Shown: piece after piece, positions 1 through 9,325 of the stretch
Numbering within the stretch: the first letter of the stretch is position 1
How the letters are laid out: each line of letters starts with the position of its first letter
Notes under the pieces: generated by a model
Told to the model about the DNA's origin: nothing
Database searches by the model: none
What the model saw: the letters and a program-made list of their open reading frames with translations, nothing else
Program-made: the position numbers and the translations under genes
Assembly: GCA_934463165.1 (NCBI GenBank)
Contig: CAKSJG010000010.1
Location: 1 to 64,000, forward strand
DNA: 64,000 nucleotides
Direction of reading: 5' to 3'
Source of the DNA: an uncultured Clostridia bacterium
Lineage (GTDB): Bacteria > Bacillota > Clostridia > UMGS1810

Positions 1-79
1 GCGACTTAAAATAAAATACATATACCTGTAACCGATACGAATTTTTAATGTGTTCGGATATTGACGCGTGCGGCTAAGC
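1..79. repeat. Dispersed repeat, left-edge copy
   Basis: Bases 1-54 are the reverse complement of 18351-18404 with one mismatch. Bases 53-79 recur in direct orientation at 18678-18704. The repeat is non-coding and cut by the window edge. The rest of the stretch up to the tRNA promoter is AT-rich and shows nothing else recognisable. Confidence 0.85.
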
Positions 80-165
80 TCACGGGAGTTAAACATACCG
101 CAAGCAATTTATTACATAATGTCATATAAAATTTTAAAAAAATAATATAAAAAACAAAAAAATTC

Positions 166-194
166 TTGACTTATTATAAAATGTATTGTATAAT
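166..194 (+). promoter_or_regulatory. Sigma-A promoter of the tRNA-Thr gene
   Basis: A TTGACT -35 box and a TATAAT -10 box are separated by exactly 17 bases. The expected transcription start lies about 20 bases before the mature 5' end of the tRNA. Confidence 0.85.
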
Positions 195-222
195 ACTATA
201 GTCTGATGTGAATCGGACACAT

Positions 223-295
223 GCTGGAATAGCTCAGTTGGTAGAGCAGCGCATTCGTAATGCGCAGGTCGCGTGTTCAAGTCACGTTTCCAGCT
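223..295 (+). tRNA. tRNA-Thr (anticodon CGT)
   Basis: A 73-nt cloverleaf has acceptor arms GCTGGAA/TTCCAGC, a D-loop with AGCTCAGTTGG and a T-loop with GTTCAAGTC. The anticodon stem GCGCA/TGCGC encloses the loop TTCGTAA, giving anticodon CGT, which reads the threonine codon ACG. The 3' CCA is not encoded. The gene stands alone with its own promoter and terminator. Confidence 0.95.
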
Positions 296-302
296 TATTT
301 TG

Positions 303-345
303 ATACCCGTTCGGCTTAAATTGCCGAACGGGTATTTCTTTTTGT
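303..345. terminator. Intrinsic terminator, tRNA-Thr and converging glycosidase gene
   Basis: A perfect 13-bp stem (ATACCCGTTCGGC and its complement) with a 7-nt loop is followed by a T-rich run. It lies between the tRNA and the end of the opposing glycosidase gene and may serve both. Confidence 0.88.
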
Positions 346-3300
346 CTATTTCTCTTTAATTTCAAATACGGGCGATTTAAGTATGCCTGCGCTCTCAAAG
401 TCATATTCATATGACCATTCCTCACCCTCGGTATACCAGCTGTTGGCACCGAACCATATGATGTAACCGCAGTTATGCAGCTGACCGAACGTGTTGATTC
501 TTGTGCCGAAGAGTGTGAATTCTATTTTGTGTCTGCCCTTTTTGAGGTCTTTAAACTCCGTGATGTACGGCGCGAATGCCGAAATTTTCATCGGGCAGCC
601 GTCTACGCTCACACCGACAACTGCGCCTCTGTATCTGCTTGTCTTTATCTTAAGATCACAGTCGGGCACATCAAGCTCTGTTTCATAAACAACGTTTCCG
701 CCGTAGAACGGCATGCCGTTTGAGGAAAGCTCTCCGAAATGAATTTTATCGGACGGCTCTTTGATTAAAACATCGCATCCATTTACGGCTACATCAAAAT
801 CTCCGAGGAGGAAATAATTCTCAACGCTTATTCTCTTTGAAATCGGAGCGGTGATCTCGATTATGTTTTCACCTTTCTCTATAGCGCCGACGCTGTATTT
901 CTTAATGCTTTCGTCAACATAATATCCTACAGGTTCAAGCGCAATGTCTCTGCCGTTTACCGTCATTTTTTCGGCTTCTTCACCTGCGATGAAGCAGTTT
1001 TCAATATCAGCCTCGCTGTTTACGGTAAACCTGAATGTCAAATGATGCTCTGTATTTTCGCCCTCAATTGCCCACGGCTGAATGTCATAGCCGTCGGCGC
1101 GCGGATAATTCCAGATTTTTCTGCATTTAAGGTCAATGCGAAGCATCTCTTCTTTCGGCATAAATTCGCCGCCGTCAACACTGTACTCCGGCATGTCGAG
1201 AACAACAACGTTGTCCTCGCATCTTCTGCAGCTTACAGCGTTTTTAATGCTTGTTTCAAATTTATCATCGGAGGATTCCTCCTCAGCTTCGCCGCAGCCT
1301 CTGCCCTCTTCAAGCTTTATCAGCAGGCTGTCCCAAGAATAAACCTTTTTGCAGATATACGTTTTTCCGTTTTCGGTTTTGAAGTTAAGTTTTTCCGTTT
1401 TCCCGGTAATTGTATTGTAAAGCGTCGGTATGTATTCACCGTCTAACGTGAATATGCAATCGTCAAATACCGATACGTCCGTCTGTTTGTTTTCCTTGCA
1501 GTGAGCAATAAAAAGCCATTTTACATCTCCGTCCTGTCTCATTGCATGAATCATGTTATACAGTGTCTTGCCCTCTGTGTTTATAAGCTTAACATTGCGC
1601 TCTTCGTCAAGAGCGTTAAGAATCGATACCTTGTCACAATCGGCATGGATGCTTTTATCATACAGCTTTTTAATCTCTTCGGACTCTTCAAGCTCAACAT
1701 ATTTCGGGCATTCGCCGACGAATATGAGCTTTCCGCCTTTTTCGGCAAATTTTTTAAGTATATCAAATGTAGTTTTGCGAATATTTATGCATCCCGGCAC
1801 TATGACCGTTTTATAATTCATGCTGCCGACTGCAAGATTTTTGTCACTCGTATCTTCATAGAGATCCGGAAGCATGGATTCACTGATAAAATCAAAATCA
1901 GCCATGCCGGAGATAAGCCACTCAGTGATATTATGAAAGTTATCGTCAAGCTTTTTCTGAACATCATAGCTCGTGTCGGACGGACCGAATTTTATCCAGA
2001 AGCTTTCTATCGGGTGAATTACACCTATATCAACAAGCGGTTTGCCGCGTGTAAGCACCGTATTCACTCTTGCAAAGTGATCTTCTATGTAGCTGTAATG
2101 ATCATACCACGGCGACTGATAGCCTATGCTTGCCGGATAGTCTCTCTTAGCCGAACCCTTCATCGATACCCATGCAAGATGCTGAACTCTGATGTTTACA
2201 CCGAGAGCAGCCTGCCAGTCTCCCTGGAATTTATGACCTCTGAAATCAAAATCCCAGTTTGTAACACCGTAGAGTTCCGACATCATAGCTTCTTTATTCA
2301 TCTGATGACAAACGGACTGGGTCTGTTTTGCTGTGGTAAACTCTGTCTTGTTGCAGAGCATATCTATGCCCGGGTATGTAAATCCGCGGTATGAACGCAT
2401 TGCTTCACTGACGCAGCTCGTCTGCGAAGCAAGAGATTCTTCCCCAAGTACGTGACCGGTTAATGCAAGGCCGTATTTCTTACATCTTTCGCCGTACTGA
2501 TCCGAGAAACCATCAACGAATCTGTCACATACATGATCGTGGAAGCAGTATCTTGTGCGCGACGGTTTGCAGTTTGGCAAATCATAGAATATTTCGGGGA
2601 GAGTCTCTGTTATGTCAATTCCGTATGCCGCCTTAAATGTATCTGCAAAATCGGTAGTCCACGGAATAACAGCGTCGTCATGACTGTCTGCAAACGGAAG
2701 AGTTTTTTTGGTGGTAAAGTGCGGTTCATCTGTAAAAATTGCCGGGACGCTCTTACCGAAGCTTTCGCCTACCGCATCTTTATATCCGTCAACGGTTATG
2801 TCAAGAAACTTTTTAACCGCGTTTTTATCGAGCGTGTCAACGTATGTCTGATTGTTAAACCAACCCGTTTCATCGGCAGTTTTCACATAGGCATAACGCT
2901 TCATACCATCGCACTTTTCGCCCTCATTTATTTTTTTATATGACTTAAGAGTTTTGTCACCGTTTAAAACGATGTCATATATACCGATAAGGTACGGAAG
3001 CCCCTCTTTGACTCCCCTTTCCTTATCGCAAAACTTAACCGGAGTTTCGCTCCACATAAGAGCCTTTTGCCTGAAGGCTTTTGTTTTTGTAACCATGCCG
3101 CCCGCAGAGCCCGATGCCCAACGGTCTTCGTCATAGAGCCATGCAAGCATGTTTTCTTCTTCGGCTTTATCGCGGCATGCCTTTATGAGCTCCATAAATT
3201 CCTTGCCGAGATATTCCGTTGCCATGCCGGCTCTCGTATGCATATGAAATCCGCCGAGACCCATTTTTTTGAAACATTCTATCTGCCTCAGCAGCACATC

Positions 3301-3411
3301 TTTTTTAAGAACACAGTTCCACGCCCAGAACGGTGTGCCTCTGTACTCCGATGTCGGGTTTTCAAAAAGCTTCATATCGAGCTCTTTGGTATTATTTTTT
3401 TTGTAAAGCAC
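346..3411 (-). CDS. Large GH106-like glycoside hydrolase
   Basis: A 1021-residue protein without a visible signal peptide, so probably cytoplasmic. The N-terminus carries the run PFWAWNCVL, then GLGGFHMHTRAG and WLYDEDRWASG, typical of a (beta/alpha)8 glycosidase group related to GH106 alpha-L-rhamnosidases. The C-terminal third looks like a jelly-roll sugar-binding domain (about residues 790-1010). The GTG start follows GAGGGATTAAT; an in-frame ATG 12 codons later is an alternative. A divergent AraC-type regulator starts about 100 bp upstream and probably controls it, suggesting a plant-glycan utilisation locus. The substrate cannot be read from the sequence; rhamnose- or galactose-containing oligosaccharides are an inference. 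Confidence 0.7.
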   Translation of the reverse strand: MLYKKNNTKELDMKLFENPTSEYRGTPFWAWNCVLKKDVLLRQIECFKKMGLGGFHMHTRAGMATEYLGKEFMELIKACRDKAEEENMLAWLYDEDRWASGSAGGMVTKTKAFRQKALMWSETPVKFCDKERGVKEGLPYLIGIYDIVLNGDKTLKSYKKINEGEKCDGMKRYAYVKTADETGWFNNQTYVDTLDKNAVKKFLDITVDGYKDAVGESFGKSVPAIFTDEPHFTTKKTLPFADSHDDAVIPWTTDFADTFKAAYGIDITETLPEIFYDLPNCKPSRTRYCFHDHVCDRFVDGFSDQYGERCKKYGLALTGHVLGEESLASQTSCVSEAMRSYRGFTYPGIDMLCNKTEFTTAKQTQSVCHQMNKEAMMSELYGVTNWDFDFRGHKFQGDWQAALGVNIRVQHLAWVSMKGSAKRDYPASIGYQSPWYDHYSYIEDHFARVNTVLTRGKPLVDIGVIHPIESFWIKFGPSDTSYDVQKKLDDNFHNITEWLISGMADFDFISESMLPDLYEDTSDKNLAVGSMNYKTVIVPGCINIRKTTFDILKKFAEKGGKLIFVGECPKYVELEESEEIKKLYDKSIHADCDKVSILNALDEERNVKLINTEGKTLYNMIHAMRQDGDVKWLFIAHCKENKQTDVSVFDDCIFTLDGEYIPTLYNTITGKTEKLNFKTENGKTYICKKVYSWDSLLIKLEEGRGCGEAEEESSDDKFETSIKNAVSCRRCEDNVVVLDMPEYSVDGGEFMPKEEMLRIDLKCRKIWNYPRADGYDIQPWAIEGENTEHHLTFRFTVNSEADIENCFIAGEEAEKMTVNGRDIALEPVGYYVDESIKKYSVGAIEKGENIIEITAPISKRISVENYFLLGDFDVAVNGCDVLIKEPSDKIHFGELSSNGMPFYGGNVVYETELDVPDCDLKIKTSRYRGAVVGVSVDGCPMKISAFAPYITEFKDLKKGRHKIEFTLFGTRINTFGQLHNCGYIIWFGANSWYTEGEEWSYEYDFESAGILKSPVFEIKEK

Positions 3412-3514
3412 ATTAATCCCTCACTTTTTTTATTTTTGTGTTGACTTTATTATATATTTTTATTATAATAAAAACAACCGATTATTTTCAATAAATATAG
3501 GGAGATTTTTACCA

Positions 3515-4363
3515 ATGATTCATGCCAATAAATATTTTGTAAACGAAAATATAAATATAAGCTTTTGCCGTTCTTCCGAAACAGATTACCACAGCCACGA
3601 TTTTATTGAGCTTTCATATGTTGAAAGCGGAAAAGCGGTTCACAAACTTAACGGAAAAAAAACAATCATACAAAAGGGAAATTATTTTATTCTTGATTAT
3701 AACAGTACTCATTCATATCGTCAATACGGCGACGAGCCCCTTGTAATCATCAACTGCCTTTTTATGCCCGAGTTCATAGACAAAACTCTTTATAAATGCC
3801 GCGGATTCAACGATGTTGTAAACAACTACAGCTTTAAGTTCAGCAACAGTGTTATAAACATCAGCCCGGCAAACAGCGTGTATATGGATGATGACGGCAG
3901 TGTGCGCTCGCTTTTGCATACGATGTATAACGAATATGAAAAAAGGCAGTCGGGATTTTTGGAAATAATTCGCTGCCGGCTCATAGAAACAATAATAATC
4001 ACAATGAGAAAAACAGAATATGCAAAAAACCTGATCGGAAATTCCGTTTGTAAAAGCATAATGAAATATGCTGAAAGTCATATTACAGATAAAGACATCC
4101 TGAGCAGGGCAAGCGAAAAAACAAACTTCAGCGTGTCGTACCTGAGCTCCGTGTTCAAAAAAGAAATGGGGATAACATTTTCAAAATATATACAAATAAA
4201 GCGCATGGAAGAAGCGTGCAGACTTCTTGCAAACACCGATAAAAAAATAATTGAAATAGCGCAGCTTGTCGGATATACGGACATGAAATTTTTTAATTCT
4301 CTTTTTAAAGCCAACCTCGGAATAACACCGCGCGAATTCAGAAAAAGATACACGGCGATTTGA
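3515..4363 (+). CDS. AraC-family transcriptional regulator
   Basis: A 282-residue protein. An N-terminal cupin sensor domain (about residues 15-90, with SETDYHSHDFIELSYVESG) is joined to a C-terminal double helix-turn-helix domain (about 180-280). The second HTH carries the family signature IIEIAQLVGYTDMKFFNSLFKANLGITPREFRK. Such proteins usually bind a sugar and activate a neighbouring catabolic gene. It diverges from the GH106-like hydrolase across a roughly 100-bp AT-rich gap, so that hydrolase is the likely target. Start ATG follows GGGAG. Confidence 0.92.
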   Translation: MIHANKYFVNENINISFCRSSETDYHSHDFIELSYVESGKAVHKLNGKKTIIQKGNYFILDYNSTHSYRQYGDEPLVIINCLFMPEFIDKTLYKCRGFNDVVNNYSFKFSNSVINISPANSVYMDDDGSVRSLLHTMYNEYEKRQSGFLEIIRCRLIETIIITMRKTEYAKNLIGNSVCKSIMKYAESHITDKDILSRASEKTNFSVSYLSSVFKKEMGITFSKYIQIKRMEEACRLLANTDKKIIEIAQLVGYTDMKFFNSLFKANLGITPREFRKRYTAI

Positions 4364-4390
4364 TTTGCCGTGTATCTTTGACTTTTTATA
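4347..4390. terminator. Bidirectional terminator between araC-type gene and metG
   Basis: Stem GATACACGGC/GCCGTGTATC with a 10-nt loop, flanked by A and T runs on the two sides. The hairpin overlaps the last codons of the AraC-type gene and lies just downstream of convergent metG. Confidence 0.85.
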
Positions 4391-4406
4391 TATCAATTTA
4401 TCGTGT

Positions 4407-6332
4407 TCAGCTTACGCTTGTGCCATCTTTAATGTCACCGTTTTCGGGTGTAAGGATCGAAAGATGTTTTTTATCTGCCGCGCAGAGAATCATTCCCTCC
4501 GATTCCACACCGCGAATCTTAACTTTTTTAAGATTTGTGACAACAATAACCTTTTTCCCTACTATCTCTTCGGGAGAATAGAACTTAGCTATTCCGGATA
4601 CGATCTGACGGATTTCATCGCCTATCTTTATTTTTGAAACCAAAAGTTTATCGGCTCCGTCCACACGCTTACTTTCAAGAACCGTGCCAACCTTGAACTT
4701 AACCTTTGCAAAATCGTCTATTGAAATTTCGTCCTCAGTCTTTTTATCTTCATTTTCTTTTTTATCCGAAAACAAATCGTTACTTACCTCCTCAAGCTTT
4801 TTCTTTTCATCAAGACGCTCAAAAAGCGGTGTTGCATCACCGACGCAAATTTTGCGGTCTGAATTGAATTCGGCTATACTTTCATACGAAGCATCAGCCG
4901 CGTTTATCTGCGCAATAATTTTTTCTCCGGTTTCCGGAAGATACGGAGATACAAGAACCGCAATAAAACGTATAGATTCCAAAAGATTGCAGAGAACTGT
5001 TTTTAATCTGTCACTCTTTGATTCATCTTTGGCAAGAACCCATGGCATTGTCTCGTCTATATATTTATTGCATCTTCTCGCAAGGGCAATTATACAGTCA
5101 AGAGAATCCGCAACTCTTAGTTCTTTCATATATTTATCAACCTGTGATACGGTATCGGTACATGCTTTTATTAAAGATTCGTCAATATCCTCGCAAATTT
5201 TGGGATTGTCAAGCTTTTTGCCGAAATATTTATTTGCCATTGCAACAGTGCGGTTTACAAGATTGCCGAGTGTATTCGCAAGATCACCGTTATAACGTGA
5301 AATAACAGTCTCAAGCGTAATCACACCGTCCGATGCAAAGGGCATTTCACGAAGAACATAATATCTTATTGCATCCACACCGAAATGACGTACAAGATCA
5401 TCAGCATATAAAACATTTCCCTTTGATTTACTCATCTTATCTGCACCGGCCAAAAGCCACGGATGACCGAACACCTTTTTCGGCAAAGGCTCTCCGAGAG
5501 CCATAAGCATAATCGGCCAGTAAATCGTGTGAAAACGAAGAATATCTTTTCCTATGATATGAACATCTGCAGGCCAATATTTTTTATATGTTTCGCTTTT
5601 TTTATCAACATCATATCCGAGAGCGGTGATATAGTTTGACAGAGCATCAATCCAGACATAGATTACATGCTTGTCATCAAAGGTTACGGGAATACCCCAT
5701 TTAAACGATGTTCTCGAAACACACAAATCCTGAAGACCCGGTTTTAAGAAATTGTTTACCATCTCTTTTCTTCTTGATTCCGGCTGAATAAAATCGGGAT
5801 TTTCTTCAATGTGCTTCATGAGCCTGTCCTGATATTTACTCATACGGAAAAAGTAAGCCTCTTCATTTGTAACGTTTAGTTTTCTGCCGCAGTCGGGGCA
5901 AACTCCGTCAGGAGCCTGAGTCGGTGTGAAAAACGACTCACACGGAACGCAGTAAAGTCCGCTGTATTCACCTTTATATATATCACCCTGATCGTAAAGC
6001 TTTTTAAAGATTTTTTGAACCTCTTTTTCATGATAATCATCCGTTGTACGGATAAATTTATCATAGCTTGTATTCATAAGATTCCATATATCTTTGATTT
6101 CTCCCGCTACTTTATCTACATACTCCTTCGGACTGATTCCGCATTCTGAGGCGCACTGCTCAATCTTTTGACCGTGCTCATCCGTTCCGGTAAGAAAGAA
6201 AACATCCTTTCCTATAAGACGGTTATATCTTGCTATTGCATCAGTAAGAACTACCTCATAAGTATTGCCTATATGAGGCTTTCTTGAGGTATATGCAATT
6301 GCTGTAGTAATGTAAAACTTTTCTTTTTCCAT
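4407..6332 (-). CDS. metG: Methionyl-tRNA synthetase
   Basis: A 641-residue class I synthetase that charges tRNA-Met. The HIGH motif is at residues 20-23 (PHIGN) and KMSKS in DKMSKSKGNV near 300. A zinc knuckle is formed by CVPC and CPDC. A C-terminal tRNA-binding OB-fold (about 540-641, DFAKVKFKVGTV...) matches the dimeric bacterial form. It follows the amidase gene in the same direction with an 80-bp gap, so the two could be cotranscribed. No T-box was found upstream. A short inverted repeat (AAATGCA/TGCATTT) lies in that gap. Confidence 0.97.
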   Translation of the reverse strand: MEKEKFYITTAIAYTSRKPHIGNTYEVVLTDAIARYNRLIGKDVFFLTGTDEHGQKIEQCASECGISPKEYVDKVAGEIKDIWNLMNTSYDKFIRTTDDYHEKEVQKIFKKLYDQGDIYKGEYSGLYCVPCESFFTPTQAPDGVCPDCGRKLNVTNEEAYFFRMSKYQDRLMKHIEENPDFIQPESRRKEMVNNFLKPGLQDLCVSRTSFKWGIPVTFDDKHVIYVWIDALSNYITALGYDVDKKSETYKKYWPADVHIIGKDILRFHTIYWPIMLMALGEPLPKKVFGHPWLLAGADKMSKSKGNVLYADDLVRHFGVDAIRYYVLREMPFASDGVITLETVISRYNGDLANTLGNLVNRTVAMANKYFGKKLDNPKICEDIDESLIKACTDTVSQVDKYMKELRVADSLDCIIALARRCNKYIDETMPWVLAKDESKSDRLKTVLCNLLESIRFIAVLVSPYLPETGEKIIAQINAADASYESIAEFNSDRKICVGDATPLFERLDEKKKLEEVSNDLFSDKKENEDKKTEDEISIDDFAKVKFKVGTVLESKRVDGADKLLVSKIKIGDEIRQIVSGIAKFYSPEEIVGKKVIVVTNLKKVKIRGVESEGMILCAADKKHLSILTPENGDIKDGTSVS

Positions 6333-6411
6333 ATTGTTGCATCCTTTCTCAAATGCACAAATGAGTGCATTTCATTTAATATAAAGAATAAATTTAATAA
6401 CTGTTTTTCGA

Positions 6412-7464
6412 TTATTCAAGTTCTTTTTCTTTGAGCTCTATCTGATGATCCACATAATCGTCAATGCCGAATGCTATGGATCTGCCTATCGTATCGCTGC
6501 AGCTTCTGAGAATTTCCAGATCAGACGGATTGTCATAAAAACCTATTTCAAGATATGCTATAGGTATCGGAGATTTGCAGAAAAGCACAAGCTCCGGATA
6601 ACCGTCATAGCATCCCGATCCGTAGTACGTAAGCGGAGAATCACTGACTATTTTATCATTTATTGTCTTTCCGAGAATGTTGCTCTTCTGAATGTAATTT
6701 TCTGCCATGGGGCTCTGGTCATAATATCCCGATAGTGATATATAACTCGTTCCCTTTCCGCCGCCGGCATTGGAATGTATGCATACAAAATAATCGGCAT
6801 CGGGACTTTTTGAAGTATCGTTATCCGGATAACAAAATTTAAGTCTTTCCGTCATTGATGGGTTTCCGTCTGCACTGCGCGTCATTCTGACCTCATAGCC
6901 GAGATCCTCAAGGTATTTTTTCGCAGCCAATGCATTGTTCATATTAAGCTCAGGTTCAATATCGCGGTCACCGTGATTTATCGGATACCAGCATCCGCCG
7001 TTTGCGGGAGCCCTTCCGGTACATCCGCTGCCCTCACAGTCATGCCATGATGTATCACTCTTCCAGTGTCGCCATTCACCCCATCCGCCCATTGATGAAT
7101 TGTATATCCAGCCATTTTGTTGTTTATCGGTATTCGTCATCTGACCGGACGGCTTCCCGTGACCCGGATCAAGCACTATAACTGCCTTGGGCATATTTTC
7201 ATCCGGAATATCTTCATCGGGCAAAACAGAATTCGCATCGGACTGAACACTGCTGTCGGAAGATACATCGGAGAGGACTGCTTTATCGTCTCTATAGCGG
7301 CAGATTGATTTGACCTGCTTATTTTGCTTTCCGAAATGTATAACCCCCGTCATTCCCATAACAGCAACCGTAAGCATTGCAATTATAACGGATATTGATA
7401 CTATCATGACAATTATTCTGAAAATTGAATAATCACCGGTTGTCTTATTCTTAAGTATGTTCAT
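6412..7464 (-). CDS. N-acetylmuramoyl-L-alanine amidase (Amidase_3), membrane-anchored
   Basis: A 350-residue peptidoglycan hydrolase. An N-terminal transmembrane anchor (about residues 17-40) precedes a low-complexity linker and an Amidase_3 domain from about residue 95. The zinc-site motifs are visible: DPGHGK, the Glu in EPELN, IHSNAGG and a C-terminal LEIGFYDN. It would cleave the amide between MurNAc and L-Ala outside the membrane. Compared with the family, a Trp/Gly-rich insertion (about 115-160) follows DPGHG. The start ATG follows GAGGTAGACATAA and lies 6 bp after the SH3b gene, so both are likely one unit of wall-acting proteins. Confidence 0.9.
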   Translation of the reverse strand: MNILKNKTTGDYSIFRIIVMIVSISVIIAMLTVAVMGMTGVIHFGKQNKQVKSICRYRDDKAVLSDVSSDSSVQSDANSVLPDEDIPDENMPKAVIVLDPGHGKPSGQMTNTDKQQNGWIYNSSMGGWGEWRHWKSDTSWHDCEGSGCTGRAPANGGCWYPINHGDRDIEPELNMNNALAAKKYLEDLGYEVRMTRSADGNPSMTERLKFCYPDNDTSKSPDADYFVCIHSNAGGGKGTSYISLSGYYDQSPMAENYIQKSNILGKTINDKIVSDSPLTYYGSGCYDGYPELVLFCKSPIPIAYLEIGFYDNPSDLEILRSCSDTIGRSIAFGIDDYVDHQIELKEKELE

Positions 7465-7470
7465 TTATGT

Positions 7471-8655
7471 CTACCTCAGGTATATTGATTTTGCGTAACC
7501 CACATTGCCGTTCCAGCTTATCTTATAAAAAGTTCCGTTTGCGTTTTCCAAAAACTCTACCGTACTGCCGACAGGAATTTCACATATTATATTGTCGGAA
7601 TTTTCATACGGCTGACTTCTTAAGTATATTGCATACTTTACATTACATACGGTCATGTAGCTGCTGCCGTATGTCTGAGCGCTGTATGGTGCACTATCAC
7701 TTAAATAACAGGTTTTTGCATAGCCTATTGTTCCGTTATAGCTTATTTTTGAAAAAGCGCCGTTTGCCGTTTCAATATATCCCACCTGTTCACCGAGAGG
7801 AATCGTAAATAGGATATTGCTTTGCTCTTCTTTCGGTTCGCTGCGCAGATATATTGAATTTTTAACATTTGCAACATACATGTATTTTTTTATCGTATTA
7901 TCCGATGTACTCCCGTTTGTTTCTTTTTTCTTTGAGGCAGGCTTTGAAGATGAAAGATTTGCACGCTCAACATAACCTGTTTCACCGTCATATTTAACCT
8001 TTGCAAACTTGTTATTTATATTTTTTAAAAATATAACTTTCTCGCCGTAATCTGCCGTAGCAATAATGTTGTCACTGCTGTCCTTAGGTTCGCTGCGAAT
8101 ATATGCACTGTCATCACAATTGGTTATATAGCGAATTTCTCCGGCCTCTTTTTTACTGTCTTCATCATCATCTTCATCATCATCTTCATCATCATCTTTA
8201 TCATCATCCAAAGAATCAATGGCATCTTCCGCTTCATCATTTATTCCGTTTAAAATTGACATTGCCTTATCAGCAAGTTTTTCTTCCTTGCTCTTTCCTA
8301 TAACACCTGTTGCAAAAAGAATTGCTACAATTAATCCGACAACTATTATAACACTAACAACCGATATTATTGCAACCATCATGCCCTTATTGTCCTTTTT
8401 CTTCGGGGCAGCCGGTGTATATACGTATCCGTCATCATAACCGCTATCTGCATAACCGCTGTTCTGATAATTACTGTCATCGTAACCGTTATTATCATAG
8501 TCTCCGGAATAATCTGCATAATTAGACTCATTTGCCGCATACGGATCGTAATAATTATCCGTTTCATATCCGTTTGCACCGTCACCGTTTATATTGCCGT
8601 TGTTTTCATAATTCTGATAATCCCCGTTATTTCCGTTGTAATTTTCATCATTCAT
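7471..8655 (-). CDS. Membrane protein with three SH3b domains
   Basis: A 394-residue protein from the ATG preceded by GGGG at good spacing; two upstream in-frame ATGs lack this. The N-terminal 90 residues are rich in Asn, Tyr and Asp. One transmembrane helix follows (about 100-125), then a strongly acidic Asp/Glu tract, then three repeats of about 60-70 residues, each with the bacterial SH3 core (YIRSEPKD, YLRSEPKE, YLRSQPYE and GY-A). SH3b domains bind peptidoglycan or peptides outside the cell. Coupling to the amidase gene 6 bp downstream suggests a shared wall role. Confidence 0.82.
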   Translation of the reverse strand: MNDENYNGNNGDYQNYENNGNINGDGANGYETDNYYDPYAANESNYADYSGDYDNNGYDDSNYQNSGYADSGYDDGYVYTPAAPKKKDNKGMMVAIISVVSVIIVVGLIVAILFATGVIGKSKEEKLADKAMSILNGINDEAEDAIDSLDDDKDDDEDDDEDDDEDSKKEAGEIRYITNCDDSAYIRSEPKDSSDNIIATADYGEKVIFLKNINNKFAKVKYDGETGYVERANLSSSKPASKKKETNGSTSDNTIKKYMYVANVKNSIYLRSEPKEEQSNILFTIPLGEQVGYIETANGAFSKISYNGTIGYAKTCYLSDSAPYSAQTYGSSYMTVCNVKYAIYLRSQPYENSDNIICEIPVGSTVEFLENANGTFYKISWNGNVGYAKSIYLR

Positions 8656-8765
8656 AGGAATAACCCCCATAATAAATTTTTTGTTTATCATATGTTAAAT
8701 TATAATTGAAAAATTACCTTTTGCTTAATAATAACATTTTTTTACAAATTAATCAAGAAATATTT

Positions 8766-9302
8766 TTAATCATCGAGATTTATTGCCGGCCTTATTCTTT
8801 CCGCTGCAAGACATGATATTACAACAGATGCCGCGTCTTTTATAAGATAAGGAAACGAAACAAGCACAAATGACGCATCTATACCCGTATTTGCAACAAA
8901 AGCGAATTGCAGCACTCCCATAGCATGGCAAACGGCAATACCGAGTATTCCGAGCAATATTTTAAAAACAATGTTTTTTAAGCCTGCGGAAAAAGCACAA
9001 AGAAATGCAAGCGGAATAAATCCGAATATGAATCCGCCGGTTTTACCGACAAGAACTCCGAGTCCGCCCGAGAATGACGAAAAAATCGGAAGCCCGACAG
9101 CCCCCAGCAGAATATATGCTGCAAGAGCAAAAAATGAACGTTTCTTGCCTATGGTGTATCCGCAAAGACACACAGCAAAAGTTTGCAAAGTGAAAGGAAC
9201 TCCTGTCGGCGTTACAAAAGCTATCTGAGAGCATACCGCAATCACGGCAGCAAACATAGCCGATACAACAAGGTTTTTTGTTTTTATATTAGTGTTTGAC
9301 AT
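8766..9302 (-). CDS. bioY: Biotin ECF transporter substrate-binding subunit BioY
   Basis: A 178-residue integral membrane protein with about six helices and the BioY signature (TPTGVPFTLQTFAV, GAVGLPIFSSFSGG, GKTGGFIFGF). It captures biotin and works with the shared EcfA/EcfT energy-coupling module, which is not encoded here. RBS GGAGGATAAAA precedes the ATG. It lies 23 bp after the ABC exporter pair, so it is probably cotranscribed with it, although the exporter itself is not an ECF module. Confidence 0.94.
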   Translation of the reverse strand: MSNTNIKTKNLVVSAMFAAVIAVCSQIAFVTPTGVPFTLQTFAVCLCGYTIGKKRSFFALAAYILLGAVGLPIFSSFSGGLGVLVGKTGGFIFGFIPLAFLCAFSAGLKNIVFKILLGILGIAVCHAMGVLQFAFVANTGIDASFVLVSFPYLIKDAASVVISCLAAERIRPAINLDD

Positions 9303-9325
9303 TTTTATCCTCCGTATTTTAATTT

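Noticed and set aside
1501..2394. 297-codon open frame antisense to the GH106-like gene
   Set aside because: It has no ribosome site or family resemblance and lies wholly opposite a well supported gene; it is a by-product of that gene's codon use.
6333..6411. T-box or other aminoacyl leader before metG
   Set aside because: Only a 7-bp inverted repeat is present in 79 bp; no T-box core sequence.
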